Assembly: GCA_030154085.1 (NCBI GenBank)
Contig: JASKKR010000001.1
Location: 68,852-132,851, forward strand
Length of the DNA stretch: 64,000 nucleotides
Source: Candidatus Cloacimonadota bacterium
GTDB taxonomy: Bacteria; Cloacimonadota; Cloacimonadia; Cloacimonadales; Cloacimonadaceae
Direction: 5' to 3'
The notes under the pieces were generated by a model. That model was not told where the DNA came from and did not search any database. It saw only the letters and a list, made by a program, of their open reading frames with translations. The position numbers were made by a program, and so were the translations under genes. Below, piece by piece: positions 36,965-45,897 of the stretch; positions within the stretch are counted from its first letter, which is position 1; each line of letters opens with the position of its first letter.

Positions 36965-37810
36965 TTACCTCAATTTATCCAAGAGCTGCTTCAGCTGTTC
37001 CAGCTCTTCTGGGTTTTTGTATTCAAGAGTGATCTTTCCTTTACCGCCTCTTTCTGAAACTCTCACCTTGACTTTTAGAAGCGAGCTGAGCTCTTGTTCA
37101 AAGCTACGAGTGAGGGGGCTTTTAGGAGGGACAGGGGGCTTGTTTTGGCTCTCAACAAAGCTCTTGGCTTTGAGCTCTGCTTGTCGCACGGTGAGTTTGT
37201 ATTTTATTATATAATCCGCAAAAGCAATTTGATATTCTGGCTCCACCATGAGCACCGCTCTAGCGTGTCCGGCGGACAGCTTTTCTTCGCCAATAAATCT
37301 GATCACTTGTGGAGGCAGCTTGAGCAAGCGCAGGCTATTTGTGATAGTTGCCCGATCTTTTCCTACCACGGTAGCTATCTGTGCATGAGTGAGACCAAAA
37401 TCCTCTGCCAAAGCTTGATAAGCGAGGGCTTCCTCGATGGCATCCAGATCTTCCCTTTGGACATTCTCAATGATTGCCATCTGAAGTTGTTCTTTTTTGG
37501 ATACCGAACGGATCACCACCGGAACGCTTTCCATTCCCGCCAATTTGGCAGCTTCGAGTCTTCTTTCTCCAGCGATCAATTCATAGTCGCTACCCTCACT
37601 TTTGGTGACGATAAGCGGTTGGATGATGCCATTTTCACGGATGGAGAGTGAAAGTTCTTCTAAGCGCTGAGGGTCAAATTTCTTGCGGGGTTGATAGCGA
37701 TTTGCTTTAATGCGCGAGATGGGCAAAGTGCCGATGCCCGCGCTGATGCTTGCTTCTTTATCTTCCCCCGGGATGAGGGCAGAGAGTCCGCGACCAAGGC
37801 GTTCGTTCAT
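36965..37810 (-). CDS. parB: Chromosome-partitioning protein ParB
   Basis: This 281-residue CTP-dependent DNA clamp loads at parS sites. It begins with the typical RLGRGLSALIPG, has the ParB/Srx CTPase motifs (RYQPRKKFD near 38, AGERRLEAAK near 80), a helix-turn-helix (LTHAQIATVVGKDRATITN) and a C-terminal dimerisation segment. I found no perfect parS (GTTTCACGTGAAAC) in the window. It is encoded 12 bases after parA, with rsmG upstream, the classic origin-proximal order. Confidence 0.95.
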   Translation of the reverse strand: MNERLGRGLSALIPGEDKEASISAGIGTLPISRIKANRYQPRKKFDPQRLEELSLSIRENGIIQPLIVTKSEGSDYELIAGERRLEAAKLAGMESVPVVIRSVSKKEQLQMAIIENVQREDLDAIEEALAYQALAEDFGLTHAQIATVVGKDRATITNSLRLLKLPPQVIRFIGEEKLSAGHARAVLMVEPEYQIAFADYIIKYKLTVRQAELKAKSFVESQNKPPVPPKSPLTRSFEQELSSLLKVKVRVSERGGKGKITLEYKNPEELEQLKQLLDKLR

Positions 37811-37822
37811 TGATTATCCTCT

Positions 37823-38587
37823 TTACTTGGAACGTTCCAAGACTTCGTTTGCGAGGTTTAAGTAGCTCATAGCCCCTGGGGAGCGGATGTCATATAAAAA
37901 GATGGGTTTGCCAAAGCTAGGAGCTTCCGTGAGCTTGATATTTCTGGGAATCACGCTGCGAAAAACTTTTTCTTTGAAATAGCGATGCACTTCCTTTGCC
38001 ACCTGCATTGAGAGATTCACCCGTTTATCAAACATCGTGAGCACTATCCCCATGATATTCAAGCTTGGATTAAGATTTTTTTGGATGAGGCGAATGGTTG
38101 TAAGCAATTGGCTGACTCCCTCAAGCGCATAATACTCGCATTGGATAGGTACGATGAGATCGCTGGAAGCGGTCATGGCATTGACTGTAAGCAATCCCAA
38201 GGACGGGGGACAATCGATGATGATGTAGTCCCAGTCTTTGAGAATGGGCTCCAGGGCTTCTTTGAGCTTGTGTTCGCGGGCAAATTCGTGGACAAGCTCG
38301 ATCTCTGCTCCGGTGAGATTGATATTACCTGGAACGCAGAATAGCCCTTCGGTATTGGTAGGGAGGATAGCATCTGCGATTGCCACTCTCCCGATGAGAG
38401 CGTCATAGACTTGATACTCTACATTATCTTTGTCAATGCCAACTCCACTGGAGGCGTTGCCTTGAGGATCAAAATCGATGAGCAGAGTGCGCTTTTCCAG
38501 GACTGCCAAAGCTGCTGCAAGATTTACCGTTGTAGTGGTTTTGCCCACTCCGCCTTTCTGGTTTACGATCGTAATAATTTTTGCCAT
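37823..38587 (-). CDS. parA: Chromosome-partitioning ATPase ParA (Soj)
   Basis: This 254-residue deviant-Walker ATPase separates replicated origins with ParB. The deviant Walker A is KGGVGKTTTTVNLAAAL (about residues 11-27) with the signature Lys, Walker A-prime is DFDPQGNASSGVG, and Walker B is DYIIIDCPPSLG. It lacks an N-terminal helix-turn-helix, so it is the chromosomal Soj type. It lies between rsmG and parB in the same transcript. Confidence 0.96.
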   Translation of the reverse strand: MAKIITIVNQKGGVGKTTTTVNLAAALAVLEKRTLLIDFDPQGNASSGVGIDKDNVEYQVYDALIGRVAIADAILPTNTEGLFCVPGNINLTGAEIELVHEFAREHKLKEALEPILKDWDYIIIDCPPSLGLLTVNAMTASSDLIVPIQCEYYALEGVSQLLTTIRLIQKNLNPSLNIMGIVLTMFDKRVNLSMQVAKEVHRYFKEKVFRSVIPRNIKLTEAPSFGKPIFLYDIRSPGAMSYLNLANEVLERSK

Positions 38588-38611
38588 AATCTATTCTAAT
38601 TATATCCTTTA

Positions 38612-39253
38612 TTAACGTTTCATGAGATCTCTTTGGGCGATGCTGATGAGTCGTCGATAGCCCAAAAGCTCATCTTCCCGGCTCAGGATCTCTTGGTAGC
38701 GAACTCCCTCAAGGTCTTTCACCGAGTGGGATTTATACATCACAAGATGACCGGATGGTTTAAGCAATCTCCTCAGCGGTGAAAAGAAACGATCCTGCAA
38801 AGCCACTGCCCGGCACAAGATGATATCAAAGCTGGGACGCCGCGATATGAAGGCATAATCCTCCATCCGATGGCATTCCACACTACACTTGGGAATGGAC
38901 AGCGCTTCCACCATCTCCCTCATCGCCTTGGTTTTTTTATGCACGCTATCCAGCAAGACCATCTCCACTTCCGAATCCACCAATTTTATGGGAATCCCTG
39001 GGAGACCTCCGCCAGATCCAAAATCCAAAACGATCTTTCCTGTAAAATCCAAACATTCTATTACCAACAAGCTGTCAAGGAAATGCTGAATCCAATAGTT
39101 ATCTGGATGCATCTTACGTGAGACGAGATTCACTTGCTTGTTGTATGCCGTCAAAAGCTTGTGATAGTGCTCAAACTGCCCCATCAGATGTGGAATTTCC
39201 GGCAGATTCAATTCTGCCAGATAGTCTTCAAATACCTGTTTTGCTTCAATCAT
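38612..39253 (-). CDS. rsmG: 16S rRNA (guanine527-N7) methyltransferase RsmG
   Basis: This 213-residue enzyme adds the m7G527 modification to 16S rRNA. It has the SAM-binding LDFGSGGGLPGIPI (about residues 75-88) and the VNLVSRK and LCRAVA elements of the GidB family. It starts in a TAATG overlap with the stop codon of the upstream solenoid/HEAT gene, with AAGGAAAACTA as the ribosome binding site, and is followed by parA and parB. The set rsmG-parA-parB close to dnaA is typical of the origin region. Confidence 0.95.
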   Translation of the reverse strand: MIEAKQVFEDYLAELNLPEIPHLMGQFEHYHKLLTAYNKQVNLVSRKMHPDNYWIQHFLDSLLVIECLDFTGKIVLDFGSGGGLPGIPIKLVDSEVEMVLLDSVHKKTKAMREMVEALSIPKCSVECHRMEDYAFISRRPSFDIILCRAVALQDRFFSPLRRLLKPSGHLVMYKSHSVKDLEGVRYQEILSREDELLGYRRLISIAQRDLMKR

Positions 39254-41706
39254 TAGTTTTCCTTTAGTTTGTTTCGAATTAAAGCTTGAATCAAGAATGA
39301 ATCATCATCCCTGAATGATTCAAGCGCAGCCCTTGCTTCCTCTGAACTGTGCATACTCAAAGATCTCGCAACTAAAAATCGCAAGCGCTCGGACTCTTGA
39401 TCCCTGATATCCAAAAGCAGCTCGAGACTACGGGGATCATCTAAATATCCCAAGATCGATATGCAGGTGCTAAGATACTTTCCTTCATCCAAGAATCCTT
39501 TTATGTAGGGCAGAAGCCGCATATCCTTCTCACCTGCCAAAAGTGACATAGACGTCTTGGCTTTCAAGGAATCTGGATCTTGCACATATTGCAACAGCTT
39601 TAATGAAAATTCTGGATTATCCCGAGTAAAAGCTTCCAATGCACGATATTCCAAACCGGAATTTGTGTCCAGCTTATTTGCAAGAATATAGTCACTCGCC
39701 TCTTCCTGTCGGCGTTTCAAGATCTCTCGGGCAGTACGCACCTTTTCCACAGCAGAGCCCACTTCCCAAGCTGCTGCAGCAGCAAAGATCTCGGAAATAT
39801 CTGCATCTTCTTGCGGAGGAGCTTCTTGCTCGACAGCAGGCTGTTCTTCCTCGCTTTCTGGAGCGATCGTCGTCTGATCTCGCCCCATCCCATAGCTACC
39901 TCTTTGCCAGCTCTCCCCATCTGCCATCTCATCCAGAGCATAGCTATCTTCTCCGCCGGCATCCAAAAAGAGCCCGATCCCACCGGTCGACCTACTGAAA
40001 TTAGCATAGCCATAGTTCTGGTCATGACGCCTCTCGTAGCGGTCATTACCGGCTCGATCTACAAAAATACCCAAGGAATTGGTGAGTCCCAAACCTCCGC
40101 CACCCTCAATGGAATAGGCATCATTGCCACCGGCATCGATGAAGAGACCAAAGCTCCAATCGTGCCCAGCTCCCTGTCCGGGACCGTGTCGACTATAATA
40201 TACATCATCTCCCTCGTGGTCATAGAGGATGCCGCTTGCCATGTGGATCCCTGAACCTTGAGGATAGTATATCGCATTATAGACATCGTTGCCGCTCTCG
40301 TCCAGGAGCAGACCAGTGGCATACCAATATCCCACACCTTGGGCATAGACTCCGCCCAAATACTTATCATTTCCATCTTTGTCATACAGAAATCCCAAGC
40401 CACCTGCAAGTTGAGGACGCACTCCAAAGCCCATGCCTTGACCCATAGTCCGATAGTCGTTCGGCATCAAAGGAGCATGAAAGTATTTACCACCCAAATA
40501 GTAAGTATCTGCACCCTCATAATCCGCCAAGATGCCAGCTCCATATGTTGAGCCAAAAGCTTGCGACATCGTATGGGCACTATAGCTATCATTACCACTT
40601 TTATCCAGCAACAGGCTTATTCCACACATGCCAGCACCCAAAGAAAACAATCCGCCCCGAAAAGTATCTTCACCAGAGTGGTCTATGTGAATCTGAATCC
40701 CCAACACAGCAGCAAAGGAAAAATCCGCCAATTGATAGATATCATCTCCAGCTTTATCTTCTGAGAGGATTATGCCGCCAAAGGAAAAGAAGGATGGTTC
40801 AGAACTGCGATAAAGATCCTCTCCAGCATGGTCTATATGGATCATAAAGGGATGCGAATGTCCTGTTACAATAGGGAAGGTATAGAGATCGTTACCACTT
40901 GGCTCAATCAACAGGCAAACTGGATTATCACGAAGTTCTTTGAGGTTTTCGGCGCTGTACACATCATCCTGGTCAGAGCCCAGAATCATCACTCCCCAAC
41001 GGCTATTATAAGTGCGAATTCTATCGTTTTGCGGCTTGTATTCTGCAATCTGACTATACAGTCGGCGCATGGACGCAACCGCTGTGGCATAACCAGCAAA
41101 ATCAACCTTCATCAGTAAAGAAATCATATCCGTGAAATCGACATCGGAAACATTGGGTAGAGATGATGCTGCCAAATAATCCAGACAGTATTTTTCATCC
41201 TCACTCATCAGCAGAAGAAAAAATGCAGAAAGGCTATCTACCTGGGCAGAACTAAGTTCTCGAAATGCTTGGGCAAGTTCCCGCTCAATATAACTATAAG
41301 AATTTTCAACATAGCGAAACAGAGCTTTGTGATCCTTAAAATCCAATGGTTGATCTATCTTCGTGGGAACCTCAGTCTCCCAGGCAATTTCGGCAAATTG
41401 GTTCAACATCGCATCGATATCCTCGTCTGCCATGAGTTCACGCAAGTTCTGGATGCGAGGGAAAGTCTCCAATCCATCTTGTAAGATGGACATATGCCAG
41501 TTTGTCTTGCCCTGGGTGGAGCTATCCCAATCCCGATGAAATGCAGTATGCTCCGGGCGTAGATTCATCTCAGCTAACATCTCATAGAGCAGATCCAGCT
41601 CCTGCGGATCTAACAGCTCACCAGCAAAGAGAGGGAATTCAGAAGTTCCCACCCAAAGCAATGCTACAAATATCACAAATACGCTAAAACAATGATGCAA
41701 TCTCAT
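39253..41706 (-). CDS. Exported protein with about 13 D-x-x-G-[ND]-D-x-Y solenoid repeats and a HEAT-like C-terminus
   Basis: This 817-residue protein has a signal peptide. Residues about 60-240 are alpha-helical. From about residue 245 to 590 there are about 13 copies of a motif like AGNDRY, SGNDSY or EGDDVY, spaced 24-32 residues apart (one gap of 47), each preceded by a hydrophobic GLLLDE-type strand. This suggests a regular beta-solenoid with stacked acidic, calcium-ready loops; it is not RTX, because the GGxGxDxUx spacing is absent. An acidic linker leads to a C-terminal region (about 660-817) of short helices resembling HEAT repeats. It overlaps rsmG by one base. Function unknown; a surface calcium-binding or structural role is a guess. 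Confidence 0.75.
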   Translation of the reverse strand: MRLHHCFSVFVIFVALLWVGTSEFPLFAGELLDPQELDLLYEMLAEMNLRPEHTAFHRDWDSSTQGKTNWHMSILQDGLETFPRIQNLRELMADEDIDAMLNQFAEIAWETEVPTKIDQPLDFKDHKALFRYVENSYSYIERELAQAFRELSSAQVDSLSAFFLLLMSEDEKYCLDYLAASSLPNVSDVDFTDMISLLMKVDFAGYATAVASMRRLYSQIAEYKPQNDRIRTYNSRWGVMILGSDQDDVYSAENLKELRDNPVCLLIEPSGNDLYTFPIVTGHSHPFMIHIDHAGEDLYRSSEPSFFSFGGIILSEDKAGDDIYQLADFSFAAVLGIQIHIDHSGEDTFRGGLFSLGAGMCGISLLLDKSGNDSYSAHTMSQAFGSTYGAGILADYEGADTYYLGGKYFHAPLMPNDYRTMGQGMGFGVRPQLAGGLGFLYDKDGNDKYLGGVYAQGVGYWYATGLLLDESGNDVYNAIYYPQGSGIHMASGILYDHEGDDVYYSRHGPGQGAGHDWSFGLFIDAGGNDAYSIEGGGGLGLTNSLGIFVDRAGNDRYERRHDQNYGYANFSRSTGGIGLFLDAGGEDSYALDEMADGESWQRGSYGMGRDQTTIAPESEEEQPAVEQEAPPQEDADISEIFAAAAAWEVGSAVEKVRTAREILKRRQEEASDYILANKLDTNSGLEYRALEAFTRDNPEFSLKLLQYVQDPDSLKAKTSMSLLAGEKDMRLLPYIKGFLDEGKYLSTCISILGYLDDPRSLELLLDIRDQESERLRFLVARSLSMHSSEEARAALESFRDDDSFLIQALIRNKLKEN

Positions 41707-41723
41707 TTAATCCTCACAAAACA

Positions 41724-41752
41724 ATGCTATGATAGGCGGTACATATTGTCAA
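41724..41752 (-). promoter_or_regulatory. Promoter for the solenoid/HEAT gene (and rsmG-parAB)
   Basis: On the minus strand TTGACA (41752-41747) and TAGCAT (41729-41724, 4 of 6) are separated by 17 bases, giving a leader of about 10-15 bases before the ATG at 41706. Because the next genes overlap or follow closely, it may also drive rsmG, parA and parB. Confidence 0.6.
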
Positions 41753-42006
41753 TAAAGTTCTTTAGCTGATTTATTTTGGGACTCAGGATAACTATTCAGC
41801 ATAAGTTTAATGACATATGAAAAATTGGGACATCAGGTGAAGATAACCTATTTTGAGGGTAGGGAACTAAGCGCCAGTCTCGGGAAAAGCCACAATAACT
41901 GATACCTGGTTTGATCACTTTCCGATTTTAGAGGATAAATACTAATCTTCGTTATATAAAAATATTGTTTCCCTTTTAGTACTACAGTTTTCATGTTGCT
42001 CGAGAA

Positions 42007-42113
42007 CGCACTTCACATCGCTGTAACTCCTTATTTTCTCGTTTCTTGCTCACTTCTCAAAGGGGAGAGAAACGGGGGAGGCGTGAAGTGAGCTTCTTTT
42101 GCAGGTAGTTAGC
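42007..42113 (-). repeat. Dispersed 107-bp palindrome-rich element, copy D
   Basis: This is the most complete copy for pairing: the outer arms CACTTCAC and GTGAAGTG are perfectly complementary and enclose CGTTTCT/AGAAACG. The core reads on the minus strand, starting 29 bases after the smpB stop and pointing at the solenoid gene start about 300 bp away. Confidence 0.88.
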
Positions 42114-42141
42114 TATGCCAAAATTGCTCTCGCTATACAGA

Positions 42142-42585
42142 TTAATGGCTTCTTAGGGCGCGCTCTTTTTCGCGTTGCATATCCTTTTTCTGGAGAACTT
42201 CCCGTTTATCGTAAGTTTTTTTACCTTTAGCCAAGGCAAGGGTGAGTTTACAGAGTCCTTGTTCGTTGATGTATATATCCAAGGGAATGAGGGTGAGACC
42301 TTGTTCTTCGACCTTGCTTTTAAGCCTGCGAATTTCGGATTTATGCAGGAGCAATCTACGGGGACGCTCAGCTTCGTGATTAAAATAGCTGGCTTTTTCC
42401 CAAGGCGAGATGTGGAAATTCATCAGCCAACATTCTGAATCTTTAATGCGGGCAAAGCTATCTTTAAAATTCACCATACCAGCGCGGATAGACTTTATCT
42501 CGGTGCCTTTGAGCGAGATGCCTGCTTCATATTTTTGTTCAATATAATATTCGTGTGTAGCGCGGCGATTTATGATTTTCTTCAT
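42142..42585 (-). CDS. smpB: SsrA-binding protein SmpB
   Basis: This 147-residue partner of tmRNA rescues stalled ribosomes. The OB-fold body has the conserved [15 protein letters not shown] and the [18 protein letters not shown] block; the C-terminal tail ([18 protein letters not shown]) is the helix that enters the mRNA channel. Length is normal. Its ATG overlaps the mtaD stop, so it is translationally coupled to the methylthioadenosine genes. The tmRNA gene (ssrA) is not nearby. Confidence 0.96.
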   Translation of the reverse strand: MKKIINRRATHEYYIEQKYEAGISLKGTEIKSIRAGMVNFKDSFARIKDSECWLMNFHISPWEKASYFNHEAERPRRLLLHKSEIRRLKSKVEEQGLTLIPLDIYINEQGLCKLTLALAKGKKTYDKREVLQKKDMQREKERALRSH

Positions 42586-43898
42586 CGATGAATTTCCTGC
42601 AAGATCTTATCTTTATATGATTTAGCAGTGTTCAAAATTTCGGCTTCATCCAAGTTTATCAGAGTGCGATTTTCCATCACCAATTTTCCTGCTACCATCA
42701 GGTCCCGAATCATTTCAGATTTAACTGCATAAATGAGGTGGGAATAGGGATTATAAAGTGGAATGGTGGCAAGATTATCTATATCAATGATCGCGATATC
42801 CGCTTGTTTTTCGATTTCGATACTGCCCAAATCTTTACCTTTGCCAAGGGCTTTAGCACCATCAATGGTTAAAAGCGAAAATGCTTGTTTGGCGGAAAGA
42901 ATGGTGGGATCATGATTGATTCCCTTGTGCAATCTGGCAAGAGTGCCCAATTCACCTAAAATATCGAGGCTATTGTTGCTTGCAACACCATCGGTGCCAA
43001 TTGCAAGTTTGACTGAGTTTTGCAGCATATCTTTTAAAGGAGCTATGCCATTGCCAAGTTTGAGATTGCTATGAACACACATGGCGATTGCGGCGTGCGC
43101 ATTGGCAAGCTTTTTTTGTTCTGATCCGCTCAGCCAGACTCCATGCGCAAACAGGCATTTTGCCTCCAAAAAGCCGAGACTTTCCAGATATTCGAGCGGG
43201 CGTTTGCTATGTTCTTTGAGACAATCCTCCAATTCTTTTTGATTTTCGGAAAGATGAGTATGGATCATCCAATCATTGGCTTTGGCTGCATCTGCACAAG
43301 CTTTCAAGATCTCTTTTGAACAAGTATATATGGCGTGAGGAGCGATGGCGCAATCCACCAAGGGATTATCTTGATAAAGCCCCTTCATCCTGTCTACAAG
43401 AGGCGCAATTTCAGAGGGATCTTTTTTGAAATTATGCCCGATGATCGCTTGACTGATGATTATCCGGATTCCAGCTTTGGTGAATGCTTCGGCGATCCTA
43501 TCTGCATGAAAATACATATCGTTGCAAAGCGTAATTCCATTTTTGATCATTTCCGCGGCAGCGTGTAGAGAAGAGTCATATACATAATCCCCACTGATCA
43601 TTTTTGCTTCCAGCGGCCAGATATAATCATTTAGCCACCTATCCAAAGGGATATCATCAGCCAGTCCACGAAAATAGCTCATGGGAACATGAGTGTGAGC
43701 ATTGACAAATCCTGGAGTGACGAGGCAACCTGAGGCATCTATCTGTTTTTTTGCTGAGAAGTTTTTGAGCTGTTGCCGGGGTAGTATGTCCAAAATTTTA
43801 CCGGAATCGATGGCTATGAAGTGATCTTCGAGGATCCTAAAATCAGGATCCATAGTGACAATCATGCCACCATAGATAATGGTATCTGTATATTTCAT
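42582..43898 (-). CDS. mtaD: 5-methylthioadenosine/S-adenosylhomocysteine deaminase-type amidohydrolase
   Basis: This 438-residue metal-dependent amidohydrolase of the TrzA/ATZ group has the HxH motif in [13 protein letters not shown], a third His (MIHTHLSEN), HGVWL, and the catalytic Asp in [10 protein letters not shown]. The closest functional class deaminates methylthioadenosine, S-adenosylhomocysteine or adenosine. It is overlapped at both ends: its start lies in the mtnA stop and its stop in the smpB start. Together with mtnA this points to methylthioadenosine salvage via methylthioinosine. Substrate inferred from family and neighbour. Confidence 0.85.
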   Translation of the reverse strand: MKYTDTIIYGGMIVTMDPDFRILEDHFIAIDSGKILDILPRQQLKNFSAKKQIDASGCLVTPGFVNAHTHVPMSYFRGLADDIPLDRWLNDYIWPLEAKMISGDYVYDSSLHAAAEMIKNGITLCNDMYFHADRIAEAFTKAGIRIIISQAIIGHNFKKDPSEIAPLVDRMKGLYQDNPLVDCAIAPHAIYTCSKEILKACADAAKANDWMIHTHLSENQKELEDCLKEHSKRPLEYLESLGFLEAKCLFAHGVWLSGSEQKKLANAHAAIAMCVHSNLKLGNGIAPLKDMLQNSVKLAIGTDGVASNNSLDILGELGTLARLHKGINHDPTILSAKQAFSLLTIDGAKALGKGKDLGSIEIEKQADIAIIDIDNLATIPLYNPYSHLIYAVKSEMIRDLMVAGKLVMENRTLINLDEAEILNTAKSYKDKILQEIHR

Positions 43899-44929
43899 AA
43901 TTGCACCTTTAGTGCTGCTTCAGAAGCAGTAAAAACACCTTTTGGGGTAATTATTCCGCTGATATAATGAGCCGGCGTTATATCAAAAGCGGGGTTAAGT
44001 GCGGTTGATGATGGATTTGCCACGTAGGTGTCTCCAATGATTTTGATCTCGTCTTCAGAACGAACTTCAATCGGGATATCCTCACCTTTGGCACAAGAAA
44101 AATCAAAAGTACTGCGCGGTGCTGCAATATAAAATGGCACTTTGTGTACCCACGCCATCACAGCCTTTTCATAGGTTCCAATTTTGTTTGCGATGTCGCC
44201 ATTCAGGCAAATCCTGTCCGCTCCCGTAATAACAATATCTATCTCTTTTTTTTGAAAATAAAATCCTGCCGCAGAATCGGTGATAATGGCATGCGGAATG
44301 CCTTCCTGTTCCAATTCAAAAGCAGTTAGAAGAGCTCCTTGAAAACGCGGACGGGTCTCATCCACATAGACGAAGATATTCTTGCCCTGCTTGTGAGCTT
44401 GACGGATCACAGATAGTGCGGTGCCGTGATCTACAGTCGCAAGAGCCCCAGCATTGCAATGGGTGAGAATCCGAGATCCAGGCTCGATCAGTTCTGCACC
44501 GATATTCCCGATCTGAAGACAATCCGCTTCACTTTTGTTTGCAAATTCATTGGCAGCTAAAACTGCTACTTGGCGGGCATGCTCAATATCCGGAATAAAT
44601 TTGAGAGTGCTTTCATAGACATAATTTACACCGATCGAAAGATCCACCGCAGTGGGGCGGGAAAGAATGAGCTCATCTCGCGCACTGCGCAGATAGGAGC
44701 GAAACTTCTCTTCGGGAGCATAGAGAGCTGCTAACGCTAAACCAAAAGCTCCGGCTGCACCAATCGCAGGAGCACCACGTACGGTCATATCCTTGATCGC
44801 TTGCACTACCTCCATATAGTTTCCATATTCCCTGATCTCAAATTCAAAGGGAATTTTGTTTTGATCTATGATTTTCAGTCTGCCGTCTTCAAACCAGACG
44901 GAGCGATAATTTTGTCCATTTATCTGCAT
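43895..44929 (-). CDS. mtnA: S-methyl-5-thioribose-1-phosphate isomerase
   Basis: This 344-residue enzyme converts methylthioribose-1-phosphate to methylthioribulose-1-phosphate. Conserved family blocks are present: RGAPAIGAAGAFG, the catalytic Cys in LTHCNAGALATVDHG, and the catalytic Asp in TGADRICLNGDIANKIGTY. A good ribosome binding site (AGGAG) precedes the start. It heads the mtnA-mtaD-smpB operon. The expected phosphorylase and later salvage enzymes are not in the window, so the fate of the product is unknown. A related ribose-1-phosphate isomerase activity is a less likely alternative. Confidence 0.93.
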   Translation of the reverse strand: MQINGQNYRSVWFEDGRLKIIDQNKIPFEFEIREYGNYMEVVQAIKDMTVRGAPAIGAAGAFGLALAALYAPEEKFRSYLRSARDELILSRPTAVDLSIGVNYVYESTLKFIPDIEHARQVAVLAANEFANKSEADCLQIGNIGAELIEPGSRILTHCNAGALATVDHGTALSVIRQAHKQGKNIFVYVDETRPRFQGALLTAFELEQEGIPHAIITDSAAGFYFQKKEIDIVITGADRICLNGDIANKIGTYEKAVMAWVHKVPFYIAAPRSTFDFSCAKGEDIPIEVRSEDEIKIIGDTYVANPSSTALNPAFDITPAHYISGIITPKGVFTASEAALKVQL

Positions 44930-44950
44930 CTTTTCTCCTAAACTTGTTTT

Positions 44951-45004
44951 GATATACCAGCAGAAGAGCTGTTACAAAGGAAGCTCTGGTAATTTTGATA
45001 TATC
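44951..45004 (-). other. Imperfect hairpin in the spacer between the HtrA-like gene and mtnA
   Basis: GATATA/TATATC, ACC/GGT and AGAGCT/AGCTCT can pair in a nested stem with a six-base bulge and an 11-base loop. There is no T-tract, so it is not an ordinary terminator. It lies in the 84-base spacer before mtnA and could be a leader structure or RNA processing site, or may be chance. Confidence 0.3.
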
Positions 45005-45013
45005 ACAATAAGA

Positions 45014-45862
45014 CTAAATACGCTCAACTACATCCCGAACTGTATTGATCGGGATGGCAAAGCCTAAGCCAATGTTACCGCCTGTTTCTGAAAAGATGAA
45101 GGTGTTTATCCCGATCACTTCACCATAAATATTGACTAAAGGACCACCACTATTGCCTTGATTGATGGCAGTGTCGGTTTGGATCATGTTCAGATATTGG
45201 GTTCCGAGATTATCCGGCGAGATATTGCGCCCCAGAGCAGAAATCACCCCGACCGTCACGCTGGGCTTGGAGTCATTCATCAGATATCCATAAGGATTTC
45301 CCAAAGCTATGCTCCATTCACCTACTATGAGATTATCAGAATTTCCCAATTTGGCAAAGGGAAGATTGTTTCCATGAATCCGCAATTTGGCAATGTCATG
45401 GACACTGTCAATGCCGATAAGATCTGCTTCAAATTCCCTTTGATCCGGCAAGACAACCCTGATATCAGTTGCTCCTTGTACTACATGGGCATTGGTGATG
45501 ATGTAGCCCTCAGAATTATAAATGATTCCGCTACCGATGGCTTGCACTTGACGCCGAATCGGACCAAAGAAATCAAAAAAACCAAAGAAACCGAAGCTAG
45601 AAGGATATCGTCCACGTACTATCTGAGTCTTGATCACATTGACACTTACCACAGCGGGTTCCACCTCTGCCACAGCACGGGTAATAGCGTTTTGGCGGCT
45701 GGTGCCAATGCTATCACACTCGACCCCTGGGGCATTAAACATCCCGGCAGTAGTAACTGGAATTTCCGAGGGTCTGTTGAAATGATTAATCAAAACCAAT
45801 GTCACACCTGCATTAAGGACGAGGACGATTATCGCCCAAAAAATAAAACTTGTTCTTTGCAT
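45014..45862 (-). CDS. HtrA/DegP-like serine protease without a PDZ domain
   Basis: This 282-residue exported protease has an N-terminal hydrophobic anchor (about residues 8-26) and the full trypsin-like triad: His126 (ITNAHVV), Asp156 (SVHDIAKL) and Ser238 (QGNSGGPLVN). A strange aromatic run, FGFFGFFDFFGP (90-101), occupies the LA loop position. The frame ends right after the protease domain (PINTVRDVVERI) where HtrA proteins continue into PDZ, and the 84 bases to the next gene do not encode one. It may be regulated by oligomerisation alone. Likely acts on misfolded periplasmic proteins. Family call is firm. Confidence 0.9.
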   Translation of the reverse strand: MQRTSFIFWAIIVLVLNAGVTLVLINHFNRPSEIPVTTAGMFNAPGVECDSIGTSRQNAITRAVAEVEPAVVSVNVIKTQIVRGRYPSSFGFFGFFDFFGPIRRQVQAIGSGIIYNSEGYIITNAHVVQGATDIRVVLPDQREFEADLIGIDSVHDIAKLRIHGNNLPFAKLGNSDNLIVGEWSIALGNPYGYLMNDSKPSVTVGVISALGRNISPDNLGTQYLNMIQTDTAINQGNSGGPLVNIYGEVIGINTFIFSETGGNIGLGFAIPINTVRDVVERI

Positions 45863-45897
45863 AATTTTTAAACTACCTTACTTAATATAATAAAAGA

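Larger units (their letters stand above)
41707..42141. other. Intergenic region, 435 bp
   Basis: This gap lies between smpB (stop 42142) and the solenoid gene (start 41706), both on the minus strand. It holds dispersed element copy D, which starts 29 bases after the smpB stop, and the promoter at 41724-41752. I looked for a tmRNA next to smpB and found none. Confidence 0.6.

Noticed and set aside
39900-40980. RTX calcium-binding toxin interpretation of the repeated D-G-N-D-x-Y motif
   Set aside because: RTX needs nine-residue GGxGxDxUx tandem repeats; here spacing is 24-32 residues and the motif differs.
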